A stretch of 64,000 nucleotides of DNA from Paraphoma chrysanthemicola. Its lineage: Eukaryota > Ascomycota > Dothideomycetes > Pleosporales > Phaeosphaeriaceae. Under the pieces are notes generated by a model, which was given only the letters and a program-made list of their open reading frames with translations, was not told the DNA's origin and searched no databases. The position numbers and the translations under genes are program-made. Shown here piece after piece: positions 11,420 to 23,248 of this stretch. Within the stretch, counting starts at the first letter, position 1, and every line of letters begins with the position of its first letter. The stretch covers positions 1,116,001-1,180,000 of the forward strand of contig JAGMWG010000012.1 of the NCBI GenBank assembly GCA_020744225.1, read 5' to 3'.

Positions 11420-14400
11420 CATATTCGAAGTCTCGTTCAAGTCAGTTACCGCGGCCCTCGTTATGATTCAAGAACCGGCACCCCTTCGACCCTTCAATCT
11501 AGGGTAGTAGCGGGAGCAGAGAGCCGCAATAGAAGCTGCACCGCTGATATGGACCGTGATATGGAACGTGACACATGGTACTCAATGTCCGCATGTCTCC
11601 ATTGGCTGCGATGGTAGTTTCGGCCTCATGTTCGGGCCGTCGCAGTTTCGCGTCTCGCGCGTGGGCCCTAGTGTGCCTAAAGAAGACCGGAAGAACATGT
11701 ATGGAAGCCTTGATCATTTAAGTCGCAACGGTTTCATTTGCTCGAATTGATTGCACTTGATTGTGGGGCCCCGGACGGAGCCTATGTACCGGCGCGTTTA
11801 CCCGGTTTCCATTCGCCATAGGGGGCTTGTTTCAAAGAAGCAGGTGTCTGACATATTTGGCATGCTTGATCCCCGCTAGCCATGTGCTTGGCTCTGAAGA
11901 GATTGGTGGAGTTAACGCAGAAATGTTGTTAATGTTAGGTGGCCACGACCTGGGCGAAGTTGACCTTGGGAGGTTTTGTCCTCGGACCTGGGCTTCATGA
12001 CAAATTCGTGTTACTGTCGTCCAAGCGTGGCTCGCTAAAGCAACATTGTCCGCCGATGTATTCTAGAGAGCATGTTTAATTCTTCATCACATACTTGGAG
12101 AGCGCAGCACCCCACTTTAGTCCTTTGCCTTCTCAAGTGCCATTCAACGAGTCAGCACTCAAAGATGCCATTCATTCCAAGGATGTTTGCTGAGCGCAGC
12201 GCTCAAATCATCGTGTCGCCCTAAAGAAAGATAAGGGGAGACATGAGGTCTTTGCGATTGCGTGGTCACGCCAGCTTTCTCGTGGGTTGTCGATATGACT
12301 ATGTTGGATGCGTCTCCCTTGGTCACGCTCCGCGGTATTGAATACACCCCGACCTATCAATGTAGAACTGTCTACACAAAGCTAAGACCTCACCGGTAAC
12401 GCACGCATTTTCTGAGCTAGATGCAACACGACGATACTTGCAATGCGCTCTGTCTGAACGTGCGTGGCTTGATCCGGCGCAGGCTTCGCTACCGATCATG
12501 CAACGCTATCAAAGTCGAGCGTTGCGAGGGAACCTCAACGGAAGTGCGTCCGTGTTGGGGTATTAGATTATCACCGTGGCTAATACGATGAGCCGCTTTG
12601 GCTTTGTGCAACTCCTACAACTTGGTCGACGCGAATCGCCACAAAGCGGTCTACAGGACAGCTTGGTAGGCAGAACGAGCGACACCACGAATAAAACGGA
12701 CAATCAAATCTATAGTGCCCAAAAACCCTGGAAAGACGCTGGCGTGAGGCGTGATTCTGTCTGGTAGTCGCCATTGAGGTTTTGCTAGTAGCGTACCGCA
12801 CCGCCCCAGGTGGCCTTTCTCGATGCATTCGAGCACCACCTGCTGAGATCGCAGCAGCAGGAGGCAGCGTCCCAGTGACACTCAGGATGCGATATCGTTT
12901 GTAAAGAGTTGTTCGAAGCTGCTGCGGCGCTGCACGCCGTCCCTAAGAGCACCCGAGGAGCCGTATTTGAGGAGGATTAGCGATGGCTCATGACTAGCGT
13001 AGAGTGGATGAGCGTGTCAGTCACAAGGACCCTGTGCAGTCGCCGGCAAGGCCAATGACCGGAAAACACTGTCAAGGCTGCATCATTGCGAATATCCTTT
13101 TGGCCTGTTCTGACGCTTTCTGTTCGCTTGGACTCAGAGCCCGCCTTCACTCAGCCGTACTGAGACTGAAAGAGCGCCGATGAGCGCAGTAGCAGCAGCA
13201 ACAAAAAGCCCAGGATGTAACACCATAAGGTCTCGAGCAACATTACTTGTTGACTACCTAGGTACCAAGGAGCACGTTACTACTGCGACACTCACAAGTT
13301 CGCTGCCTAAGTATGTACTCGCATGTCGTGGAAGACATCAAGCTCATTCGCGAATAACATCGGACTCGAACACCATGCTAAAGCCCGTAAACATGAGCGT
13401 CCTTATTTGATGCTTGCATTTTCGTTGGAGGGACTTCAATCATGGCACTCATAAGTTGGGCGCCTCGAGTCTTTCCAAGACGAAGAGGGCGAGAGAGAGA
13501 GAGGCTCTTGGGAGGCATTCTCGCTTCACTTTGACTGATGTTGGCAAGTACTGCCGTACTAACGCGGCTTTCCGTGGTTGAATGTACAGTGCATGTCAAT
13601 TCGGGTGGATAAGTGCGAAGAAGTTGAAGCGCGACTGAGACGGCTACAACCTGAATGTCATATCTCTGTAAGCATTTTCGGTCACAGGAGCCTACCTCTG
13701 GCCTATCCAGTAACCGCAAGCTCGCTTCAATGCAGCCTTCACCTCGATTTTTTGCCCATGCAAGGACCTCCCAAACATCAGCCAGCCCACCTAATTTACC
13801 CCATGTCGTCTTCACGTGTCGCTATCGTGCCCGCACTTCTAGCGCCGCTGAGTGTAATGTAAGCCAACCCCGACCGTTGCGGACGCACTCTCGCTGTTTC
13901 CAACTCCACCTTATCCTTCTACCCTGCTTAAGCTCAACCATCTACTGCGGCACTTCAGAAAAGCACAACACTTCTCGGGGTTGACCTCATCGCGTCCACG
14001 ACGATCCACGGACATTTTCAGCCATGACCGCCAGTCAACACCACTCAAGGACATCACGTTAACACTTGACCTCGACACGATCAACACGCCACTTCAACAC
14101 AAATCTTCATATCTTGACTGGTCTTGATCAACGTTACTTGCAAAGATCTCGACTACGAGCTTTAACACCACATAAGGCCACTTGAGCATCGAACTTCAAA
14201 AGGACTTGCTTCTACGTTTACTTCAGATTTGCAGCATCTTGCCTCTTTGCCTTGAGCACTTGACGCAGCGTTCCTACATCTACAGTCCTCGTAACTATGT
14301 CGCGTGTCAGCCGGTTTTCTTCCTAATTCTCCAGCTTCCGCTCCAACTTCTAGGGCCCACACTCGGCTCTTTGGTTTGCGACACCCCACCTCATGCTACC

Positions 14401-15250
14401 ACCGCCTTAACACTCTTAGAACGGAAGTACTTGACCTGGCCCAGCACCGACATGGATATTACCACTCATACCGGAAAGTTGACCTAGAGTAGGCTCGGGC
14501 TTCAGCCACTTCCTGATTTCGAAACCAATCGGAAGAATATAAAGTCACAGCCTGCAGTTTGGCTGCAAGTCCCCTACGTAGTTGTGATACACGGGACGAA
14601 ATACAGAAAGAGCAAGAAACGTATTCGGTTAGTATGAGAATGCAGTTCGAAGTTTCGAGCCTAGTGAAGCTGATCATGGCCTGTAATAACGTTGTCGGAG
14701 GACAGATTATCTTTGCATGAGGCTAACCGTTCAGTCTATTTTGGATTTGCCTTTCGTTTTAATCAAGCTTCGACGTGCATTTGAATCGATCGCATCTGCC
14801 CATAATCTTGCAGCTGCCCTGCGCACTCTTGATGGCGGCTTCGGCTCAGGTCAAGTCGAGAATGTGCAGCTGAGCTCTCCAGACACCCTCCGGTTGTACT
14901 GAGCTGGGGACAGTGGCCATGACAAAGTTTGGTGTCAGTCAAGATCTTTTGCTCTGTTGAGGTGTTGGTAGCAATTTCTTGGTGGTCAAAATATCAGACA
15001 TGGCTTGTTGGTTGTTGTCAAATCAGATCTTTTAGATGAAAAAAATCATTTGTCCAGTCACGAGCTTTTTGCTCGACTGAACTGCTGAACCGGAACATGA
15101 TCAACACAAACAAAGAACATCTGGCCTTGTTCATCCACCACTCTCTATTCGTGAATTGCTTGACCTCTGCGTTGTCCTGACTATCCTCGTTCTCATCTAC
15201 TTCGCCGTTCCTGTCTTTCCTTGTCTGCCTCGTCAACTCTCCGGGCGACG
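11420..15250. other. Gene-poor intergenic region
   Basis: About 3.8 kb without a convincing gene. Base composition is normal, so it is not a RIP-mutated repeat. Part of it (about 13,850-14,470) is C-rich with many CAAC and CACTTC stretches, as in fungal 5' leaders, with very short ATG frames at 14,023 and 14,452. A non-coding transcript or a decayed gene is possible. Confidence 0.35.
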
Positions 15251-15613
15251 ATGACCCAACATCTAGAGCACCGGGCTCAGCGCAAGAACGCGGGGTATCC
15301 CTTGTAAGTTAGCAGACCCGATGACGAAAGGCGAGACTGGGTGCAGGAGAAGGTAGTGAAATGAGGTGGTGGTGACGTCGAAGAGCTGACATAAGCAGCA
15401 GGCACGTTCCAGACCTCCCTTCCCGACGCGGCCAAGTGGTGGCTGAACGATCTCCCTCCGCATCTGCGAACCCCACCCCGCTGCTCTCGGATATCCTCTG
15501 CTTCTTGTCACATATGTTTATTCCCGTCTGCGACACAAGCCCACCTTGCAGTGCGACCTTGGGAGCTGACGCTTGATCCCAGCACAGGCGAGGCGCGGCG
15601 CGCGCATTACGCC

Positions 15614-17964
15614 ATGAACGACGATGTGCAGCCGTCCACAAGCCCTGACCCGCCAACCGACGCGACACGGGCATTGGATCTGCCATCAAGGAAGAAGCAA
15701 AAGCGGAACAAACCAACGCTTAGTTGTGAAGAGTGCGTTGAGCGCAAAACCAAAGTGAGTGCACCCAGGTATCTTGCACGCTGGACGTGTTGTCAATGCA
15801 TCCAAGCCTTTGCTGGTGCAATGCGACACGCGACGGATGTCATTGCTAATGGTGGTGGTGCAGTGCGATCGCACTCGGCCTCACTGTCTGGCTTGCATCA
15901 AGCGACAGTCTACGTGCAAGTATTCCGAGATTGCTAATCTGATCGCATCCTCGGCCGATAAGTGAGTGCTATCCTCACAGTGCCCAGTCGCGCTGCGCAT
16001 TCCAGTCAGATACTGAGTGTGGTTCGACAGAGTCGGTGTGTCACGTATCGCAGGCAGGTCCAGGAAGCAAAGCTCTAAACCCACGCTCAGCACACCTACC
16101 CTGCCAATCCAGGTAATGCAATCTCTTTTGCCGAACTGAAACGGGTCTGGAAGTCATGTGCAGCATCAAGACATATTGGTCAATCCTTGTACTTGCCCTC
16201 CTTGGCGAGGTTCTTCAGCGAGCCTTCTTTGGCACAACGTGAAGAGCCAGAAAGTTTCGGCAATCCCGCCCCAGTTGCGCCGTGTGCGAACCTGTGTTCA
16301 TGCACTTAGTCGGTTGGCTCGGAAGTCTTTGTTAACCATTGTGCGAACCATAATCCTAGCAGCTTGCTGACCCACTTAAGGTTCCACCGACGCCTATCAG
16401 AACGCAATATCGCAGTGTCTCGCTGTCATCGTCTGGATCTTCACCATTCTTATTATCCAACATCCCTTATTCGAATCATACTCCAGCCCCGTTCTTTGGC
16501 CTTGGCTCGGAGCATCCATTTGCAAACTACTGGACTAGCCGTGGCGGTCTTGCCGAGGTTGTGGGCGTACTGCCTGCCAAGGAACAGGCAGATATCCTCG
16601 TCGACAAATATTTCGATGCGGTCGACCCAGTGTACCCCATGGTACACCGCAGGAACTTTTATGCCGACTATGAGCGCTTTTGGTCTTTACCACTAGAGGA
16701 GAAACAGGTAGCAGATCCAGTATTAGTGGCTTTGCACTTTGTCGTGTATGCTATGGGTACACAATTCATCCACACACCCTCGAACCAGGAACGAGCACAG
16801 ATTGCCGAATTCTATGTCTCAGCTGCTCAACAAGCACTCCGATTGTCATCGTACCTCAGCCGAGCATCTGTGCGGACATTACAGGCCATGGTGCTGATAG
16901 GCTATTTTCTCATGAACGACAATCACGCGTCAGATGCATGGGCATTTGGCGGCGTCCTGGTACGACAAGCTTACGCCATGGGTCTGCATCGCGACCCTGA
17001 TACGATCGCGCCGCGTTGTTCGCGCAGTGACAAGCAACAACGGCGGAAGCTTTGGCAAGCTATCTTCTTTCAGGACACGTTCCTCACAGTACTTCTCAAG
17101 CTCCCTCCGACGACGACATTTTCCGATATTCAACCGGAGTCTTTAGGTGATGAGCTTGATGATTACGTTCCGAATGGCGCCGCCTCTAACGGTACTACGG
17201 ATCCTGTCATCAATCCTATGAGCATTAGCAATATTGCCAGCATAACCGATCTCTATCCACCCTATGAATTATCAGATCGGAGATACATTCGATCTATGTG
17301 GCATATGGCAAATCTGGTGTCACGCACGGTTTGCACACCACGATCCTTAGCGACACCGCTCACTACATCCGTAGCACATAAAGCGCAGTTGGTCAATGAT
17401 TTCTTCAGCTTACACCATAACTTTCCAGAAGATCTGACGACGTCGAACCACGACGCAATACGGGTCATGGCGGAGACCAACGCCCGTGGCTTAAGGCAGA
17501 ATCTTTTCTTTCGAAGCAACTTCTGGCACTGCGTAATGGCTGTTCAAGCTGATGAGAATATCGGTGAGGGCGTGGCTCCAGACGTCAAGGGTGCACTTGA
17601 AGCTGCTCGAATGGCTCTGCAAGCCTTCTTCCACTTCTGGGAATATTTGAGGACAGACGCGAGCGTTTGGTGGGTGTTTCAACACCGAGCTTTTGAAGAG
17701 GCAGTATGTTCCCATAGCATGATTAGAAATTTAACAAGCTGACTAGTATTGTAGCTTCTCATGGCACGTATTCTTGGGCAACAGGAACAGCCGTTGTCTC
17801 CGGCCCACAATGGTTTGCCACCATCCTCAGACCCCTTGCTACAATTGGCAAAGGAGGATGCGCGCAAATGCCTTGAAATTCTTGATTTGGTAGGAATAGC
17901 ACCCGAAATGCAGAAAACAAGGACAGAAGTGCTAAGGACCGCTTTCGCTGACATATTATGGTAA
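15614..17964 (+). CDS. Zn(II)2Cys6 transcription factor with fungal-specific MHR domain
   Basis: A fungal binuclear zinc cluster regulator; its target pathway is unknown. Likely exons are 15614-15754, 15864-15961, 16058-16112, 16154 to about 16273, about 16363 to 17703, and 17755-17964, near 654 aa. A basic stretch (SRKKQKRNK) leads into CEECVERKTK, then after a 109-nt intron CDRTRPHCLACIKRQSTC, giving the full C-x2-C-x6-C-x5-C-x2-C-x6-C pattern. The middle homology region starts near DKYFDAVDPVYPMVHRRNF and includes WAFGGVLVRQAYAMGLHRD and RRKLWQAIFFQD. The donor of the fourth intron (GTTGCG) is poor, so the boundary near 16,273-16,363 is uncertain. An alternative start at 15251 with donor GTAAGT at 15304 and acceptor at 15582 would add an in-frame N-terminal extension. 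Confidence 0.85.
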
Positions 17965-18534
17965 TGGTTGGGGTGGGCATCATAGGAGGCTCAGTTGGCA
18001 TACTTCTACCCGGGTGGTCGTATTCCCCCGACATTTAATAATGAACCAAATTTTTGCACGCATCATGTTTTCAATCGCATCGCCACGTACACGTAACGCA
18101 AGGCCAAGCTAGCCACGATGTCACGAACCTACCACGAGCCTTGCGAACACCGACATCCACAAATGTACCATAAAGGCTTTCGTGTACATTGACACAATGC
18201 GTGCGCTACAGAAAAGCATGGTAGACAGCAGGATGATATTGACGTTGAGTGCACCAACGACTGGAAAGTGGTTGAGAAGAGTGGTAATGGACTACAGCTA
18301 CATTAATCCGCTCCAAACGACAAAACGACAAGACGCAACGTATCGACCTTTACTGCCACTTCTACAGCACTATCAATGACCCTCGGCGGCCGTAGAAGAC
18401 GAGATTCCTGGGAAATTTGTCGACTTTTAAGTTGAGGTTCACACCATCCGGGCGGCCCTGTGCTAACATTCAAACACGATGGTCATGTAGTCTTGGACCA
18501 GACTCACGCTCTGCTAGGCTGCAAGGGCATGGGC
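17965..18534. other. Convergent intergenic region
   Basis: About 0.57 kb between the 3' ends of the zinc cluster gene and the AAA ATPase gene. No gene is seen; it presumably holds both polyadenylation regions. Confidence 0.5.
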
Positions 18535-21500
18535 CTAGGTGTAATGCCTCATAGCATCACGATATCCCTTCCCGCCGCGCATGTCATCCTCAAACGCCTC
18601 AGCAACCTCAAGCACGCGCTTGACATGTTCCATACCGAACACGGCCTTCTCAGCTAGCGCGATCGACTGACTAGTCTTGACCGTATTTTTGATCTGCAGT
18701 GTGACATTAGCAAGGATTTTGGGTATTTCTATAGAGCATAATCGCGCGTACCTGTCGCCCGTTCATATTTCTCTTGCTCAATTCATCGAAATCGCTCTCA
18801 GTGAAAGGCTTGACCTTGCCCTCGTCTTTGCCCTTTGCCATCTCGGCCATTTTCTCTACCTTTCCGACATGATGCTGCCAGATCTTCTTGCGTGCCTTAG
18901 GCTGCAGGTTCTCGTACCGAATGCCCATGTGAATGCGGCTCTGGAATGCCTCGTCAAACGTCTCAACCCGATTTGTGGTCAGAAACAAAATGCCTTGATA
19001 ATATTCAGTGAGACGGAGGAAGACGGAGACGAGCGAATTGCGGTGGATGTCATGTGGCTGTCTCGCTTCGAGGAAAACATCAGCTTCGTCGAGAAGCAGA
19101 ATGGCACCCCAAGAGTGGGTGATGTCCATGATGCGATTAAGATCTTGCTCAAGTGAACGACTGTTGGTGCCCAACTCGCCTGCGGAGACCGCGTAGAGAG
19201 GGCATTTCAGGTACTCGGCAATGGATTCGCCGGTCAATGTCTTGCCAACACCCGGAGGTCCATGAAGCACAACATTGAGACCCTTGCCTTTGCCCTGGAT
19301 CACGTCATCAATCGTTTTTGCAGCGTTGAATCTATGCGAGCTAACAAGCCCCTTAAGATTCTGTTTGATGCGGTCACCCAACACCAAGGAATCGAACGCT
19401 TCATCGTTCCAATTGATCTCATCAATGCCAGACAGTGAGAATTCGAGCCAGTACTTCTCGGAGAAAGCAAATCCTAGGACGACTGGTGAAGCGATAAGGA
19501 GTTCCTCTTCGGTGAACACATGCCTCTTGTTATCAGTCTCGTCTTCGCCGCCCTCCATTTTCGCATCGGAATTCGCCCCGGCCTCCTTGTCGATAACACT
19601 CTGTGGTAGCTTGATGGGCCACTTTTTGCCTTTTCGATCTTTCCACATGACAGTGCGCAGCTTGTCCTGATCCTTGTCAGAGTCTTCGTCACTTCCTGAG
19701 CAACAGCAGTCGTCGCTGTCATCTTCGTCATCTTCTGCTTCATCTTGGTCGAGTTCATCATGCTTGATGTATGAGAGCTGATAGTTGGGGTTGATGCGGC
19801 GGAAAATTGCGGGATCGATCACTGCAAGAGGTGAAGGTACGAAGTTAGTCTTTTTCCTACATGCAATTTTACGCGCACACTTACTAACACGACCGTTGAT
19901 GTTGAATCTGACGACACTGTTCTTGACTTTCATGTAAGCAATGCCCTTCTGCAGTCGGTAATTCATGCCCTGCAAGGCCACAAACTTCATACCGCGCTGG
20001 ACCAATTGCTTCTTTATACCCTGTGAGGTGTTAGATACATTTATTGTGCGTCAGATTAGCTCCAAGCACTTACATCAGGATCTTTGTGGTATTTCAACGG
20101 GTACGCTGATAAGCTTGTAATCTTCTTGTGTCCCTTGAACGCCTGAATCTGGACCTGATGATCACCAAGTCCGAAAGCCTTGCCATCATATTCCAGATAC
20201 CTTCCGTCAACGACTAGCGACTTGGCTTGCGTCAGCCAGCTTTCATACTCGTAGGAGAAGTCGACTCGGAAGCACCGCGGGTCATCCTTATTACCATATG
20301 TCGGGGTAAAGGCGATTGTGTTTGGCTTGAATAGCGCCCACACAAGATCGTATGTGATAGTTCCGGCCTTCAGCATTGGTTTGAGCGCTTTCCGGACCGA
20401 GGTATAGTCCTCATCAAGGTACTTCAGAAGCAGCTTGCACTGCGCGACTTGCTGAGTACGCAGCTTCTTCTCTCTAGCCTTCCGTGCCTTTTTCAGCTTC
20501 GGCTTGAGCTCCTTCTTGACGTATGACTTGATCTCATTGTAATAGTGAAACAATGTGTGGGGATCCACTTGAGGCGTATCCTCAACGAGACTTATACTCT
20601 TGCACTCTTTGAAGACCTCCTGTAGACAGTTTCGGAGAACCTTTGATTTAATGTCGACCTGGGTTTCTTGATATTTGCCCTCCCAATTCAACCTTCTGCG
20701 GACAGTGAAGACGCAATCGAAGTCATCCTTGGCAACTTTATTACTCTCGACTAATTTCCAGTCACGTATCTTTATATCATATACTTGGTCTACGCGTTTG
20801 AACTCGAGCGCGTTTTTCTTGACGGGCTTTTCAAGCTTAGTAGCTGACGCTATCGCTGAAGTGCCGCTCTGCGCCATCTTCAGGCTGGCGAGCAGATTCG
20901 TCATCTTGGCCACTTGTGTATCAATATCATCCGCCGGTACAGGAGGTTCGGCCGGCGCATCGATGTAGGAGACCGGCGTGTCTTCCTCACCTGACGATTC
21001 GGATGAAGAGGTGCTGTTCGATTTCTCTGCCTTCTTGCTCTTCCGTCTCGCCCTGGACTTGGCTCGCTTCCTCCTCGTCCTTTCGTCTTCTGAGCTGGAC
21101 TCTTCGCTCATTGAGCTGAATGAAGAGTCGGAGGTGCTATAATCGCTAGGCGTAAAGTGCTTTTTCCCCTTTTTGGTTTTGGCTTTGAGCTTGCGAGCTG
21201 TTCGGCGACTCTTCTTGTCTTCGTATTCAGACTCTGACTCAGATTCAGATGAGGTATCTTCGTCGGAGCTGCTATTATAGCTGTCTGATTCAGACTTCTT
21301 CGATTTATTCTTCTTGCCTCTTGACTTCTTCTTATGCTTCGTCTTCTTCTCAGCTAGCTTCGTGGCCCGCTTCTGCTTTTGCTTCCGCTTCCGCTTCCGC
21401 TTTTCGTCCTCGCTATTGTCCTCTGACTCGGAGTCTCTGCTGTCGGCGTCTGACTCGCAGTCGGAACTCTCTTCCTGTGTACGTTTCTTGAGTCGCGTGG

Positions 21501-21807
21501 TTTTCTTGCTCCTCTTTGTTCTCTGCATCTTCTTTGCGGCAACAGCATCCGCTCTACCATCGTCTACTGGCAGCGGTGGGGCCTGCTTGACCTCACTTCC
21601 TAGCTTTTCTGTTTGCTCAGCCACCTGGGCTTCATTGTTCTCCTGCGCAGCATCCATCTTGGAGTCGTCCCTCAAAGAGAGATCGTCCGGCTCGGAGGCT
21701 ACTGATGGTGTGGGAACAATTACCGGGGATGAAGATGAGGTATCAGACAGCTTACGTTGCTGGACACTTGATGTAATCGTTGCTTCAGTAGCGCTTTGGT
21801 CGTTCAT
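18535..21807 (-). CDS. Large AAA+ ATPase with charged N-terminal tail (DUF7025-like)
   Basis: Four exons on the minus strand (20074-21807, 19885-20020, 18752-19821, 18535-18693) give 1,032 aa. All three introns are canonical (53, 63 and 58 nt); the 63-nt one is stop-free and in frame. The first about 300 residues are low complexity, rich in Ser, Asp, Glu, Lys and Arg, and probably disordered. A middle region with LVWALFKPNTIAFTPTYG resembles the DUF7025 domain found next to AAA modules in filamentous fungi. The C-terminal AAA module shows Walker A GPPGVGKT, Walker B ILLLDEAD, sensor-1 TTNR, and NGRQ before IKNTVKTSQSIA. Substrate and location are unknown; related fungal proteins are uncharacterised. 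The tail suggests a nucleic acid or protein tether, which is inference. Confidence 0.9.
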
Positions 21808-23004
21808 GGATCACGAGCGGTGAGGGCTGTCTGGACGTGGCTATGGGCTCGATGATGATTGCCACAGAATCGCTCAAGTGAAATTAATCGACGCGGGCAC
21901 ACTACTATAGCAAGATTTCGTTGAGTAAGGCTGAGAATAAAAGCTGGCTAAGAGAAAAGTGTCCTCCGCTCACCTTTTATCGGCACAAGCGAAGAGCCTC
22001 AAGTGCTGCCTAGCCTGATCTGCTGACTGAATTATGGTACGTAAACCGTTTGTACACGGTTCTGCACACCAAATCGTGCGCCTTTGCGAGTCTGTGTCGG
22101 CAGGCCTCTACTCTTCAGTTGATTTGATGACGGCTGCTGGCGAACCCTGTAGCTGCCTGCTTTGGCGGCTTTGGTGCTGTCGATAGCACGAGGCTGAACG
22201 TCTAGCCTGCCTATGAGCCTTCAATATCAGTTGTTAAGGAAGAAAGCCATACATACCTCGCGTCAGCTCCGAGGCCCAGCTGCTGCCTAATCAATCACCA
22301 CCTTCTTGATGAAATGTTGAGACTGGGTATTGGCTTGCTTACGCTGCGTCACCGAGAAAGAACGGCAGACTGGTTTGACACGACCGGTGAGATGCAAGCC
22401 AATGCGAACCAGCGTTTGTAGCTCAGCCTTCTCTTACGTGCGTTCAGCCTTGTCTCAGTATTGCGCAATTGCCGCCCGCATGCAGTTTCGCAGACTGTCT
22501 GAGAGCTTACTTCCGCTACGTTCCAAGTCGGCATTGCACACAGCCAGTTGTGCGAACCCACTCTTATATTAAGCCGGATGTACATGGTCTACGCCACTGT
22601 GGATGAGGTGTCCCTGCGCTTCCGCATTGTGTGTCAACACTGTCCCTTCGAGCATATGTGATTGACCATATCCTCCCAGGAAGGCGTGGGCTGTGTCACA
22701 GAAGTGCTGCAAAGGTGCAGCAATGTACGTCGTGTAGACCGTCTACTGGGCACCATTGACCACAGACACTGAACTAGTGATGCATGGGGTAATGCACTAA
22801 CTGCATTGTGTGCATACGCTCACCGCCCGCGACGGTGACGAGGAGGAGTTAGCCTCACTTTATGGAGCACAAATAAGAAACTGTGCAATGCCCCGGTTGA
22901 TGTCAGGTGGCGAAGAGAAGGATATAAAAACAGACTTCGGTTGGTGTGACCGATATGTGGTGTATCTATAGCAGAGCAAAGCGACAACAACCTCCCAACA
23001 TACA
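21808..23004. other. Intergenic region with a promoter-like segment
   Basis: Upstream DNA of the AAA ATPase gene. No large gene is seen. At 22,921-22,930 GATATAAAAA forms a strong TATA-like box on the plus strand, 75-84 nt before an ATG in good context at 23,005 (see the candidate micro-gene). Confidence 0.4.
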
Positions 23005-23191
23005 ATGGGTCTACTACGTGGCAGAGAGTTCATGTGCCTCCGTGTCCGACGCCCCGTCAATGCATACTGCACCCTGCTTCATGTATGAGAACACGCTTCG
23101 TGCGTGGCTGTCATACGCTACGTCAAAGTCTAGTTTTCGCTTCGCCCGATCGTGCATGCAGACTCCTCGAAAGCGCCGCGCGCTGTGTTGA
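23005..23191 (+). CDS. Candidate micro-gene, 35 codons in two exons
   Basis: Speculative. Exon 1 (23005-23082) reads MGLLRGREFMCLRVRRPVNA and continues in frame to a GTATGA donor at 23083. The acceptor GCAG ends at 23161, and exon 2 (23162-23191) adds TPRKRRALC and a stop. The product would be 35 aa, strongly basic and of no known family. Support is a TATA-like box about 80 nt upstream, a leader of the CAACAACC type and an ATG in good context. Against it are its size and its position just beyond the 3' end of the PTEN-like gene, where it would be transcribed convergently. Confidence 0.2.
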
Positions 23192-23248
23192 GCGGGCGGC
23201 TGCAGTCCTCAGAACTGCCCACGCTTACTCCTGGTGTTCGATTCGTTG

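Noticed and set aside
13378..13815. A 145-codon minus-strand frame in the gene-poor region
   Set aside because: Composition is not protein-like, there is no recognisable motif, and no promoter or splice context supports it.
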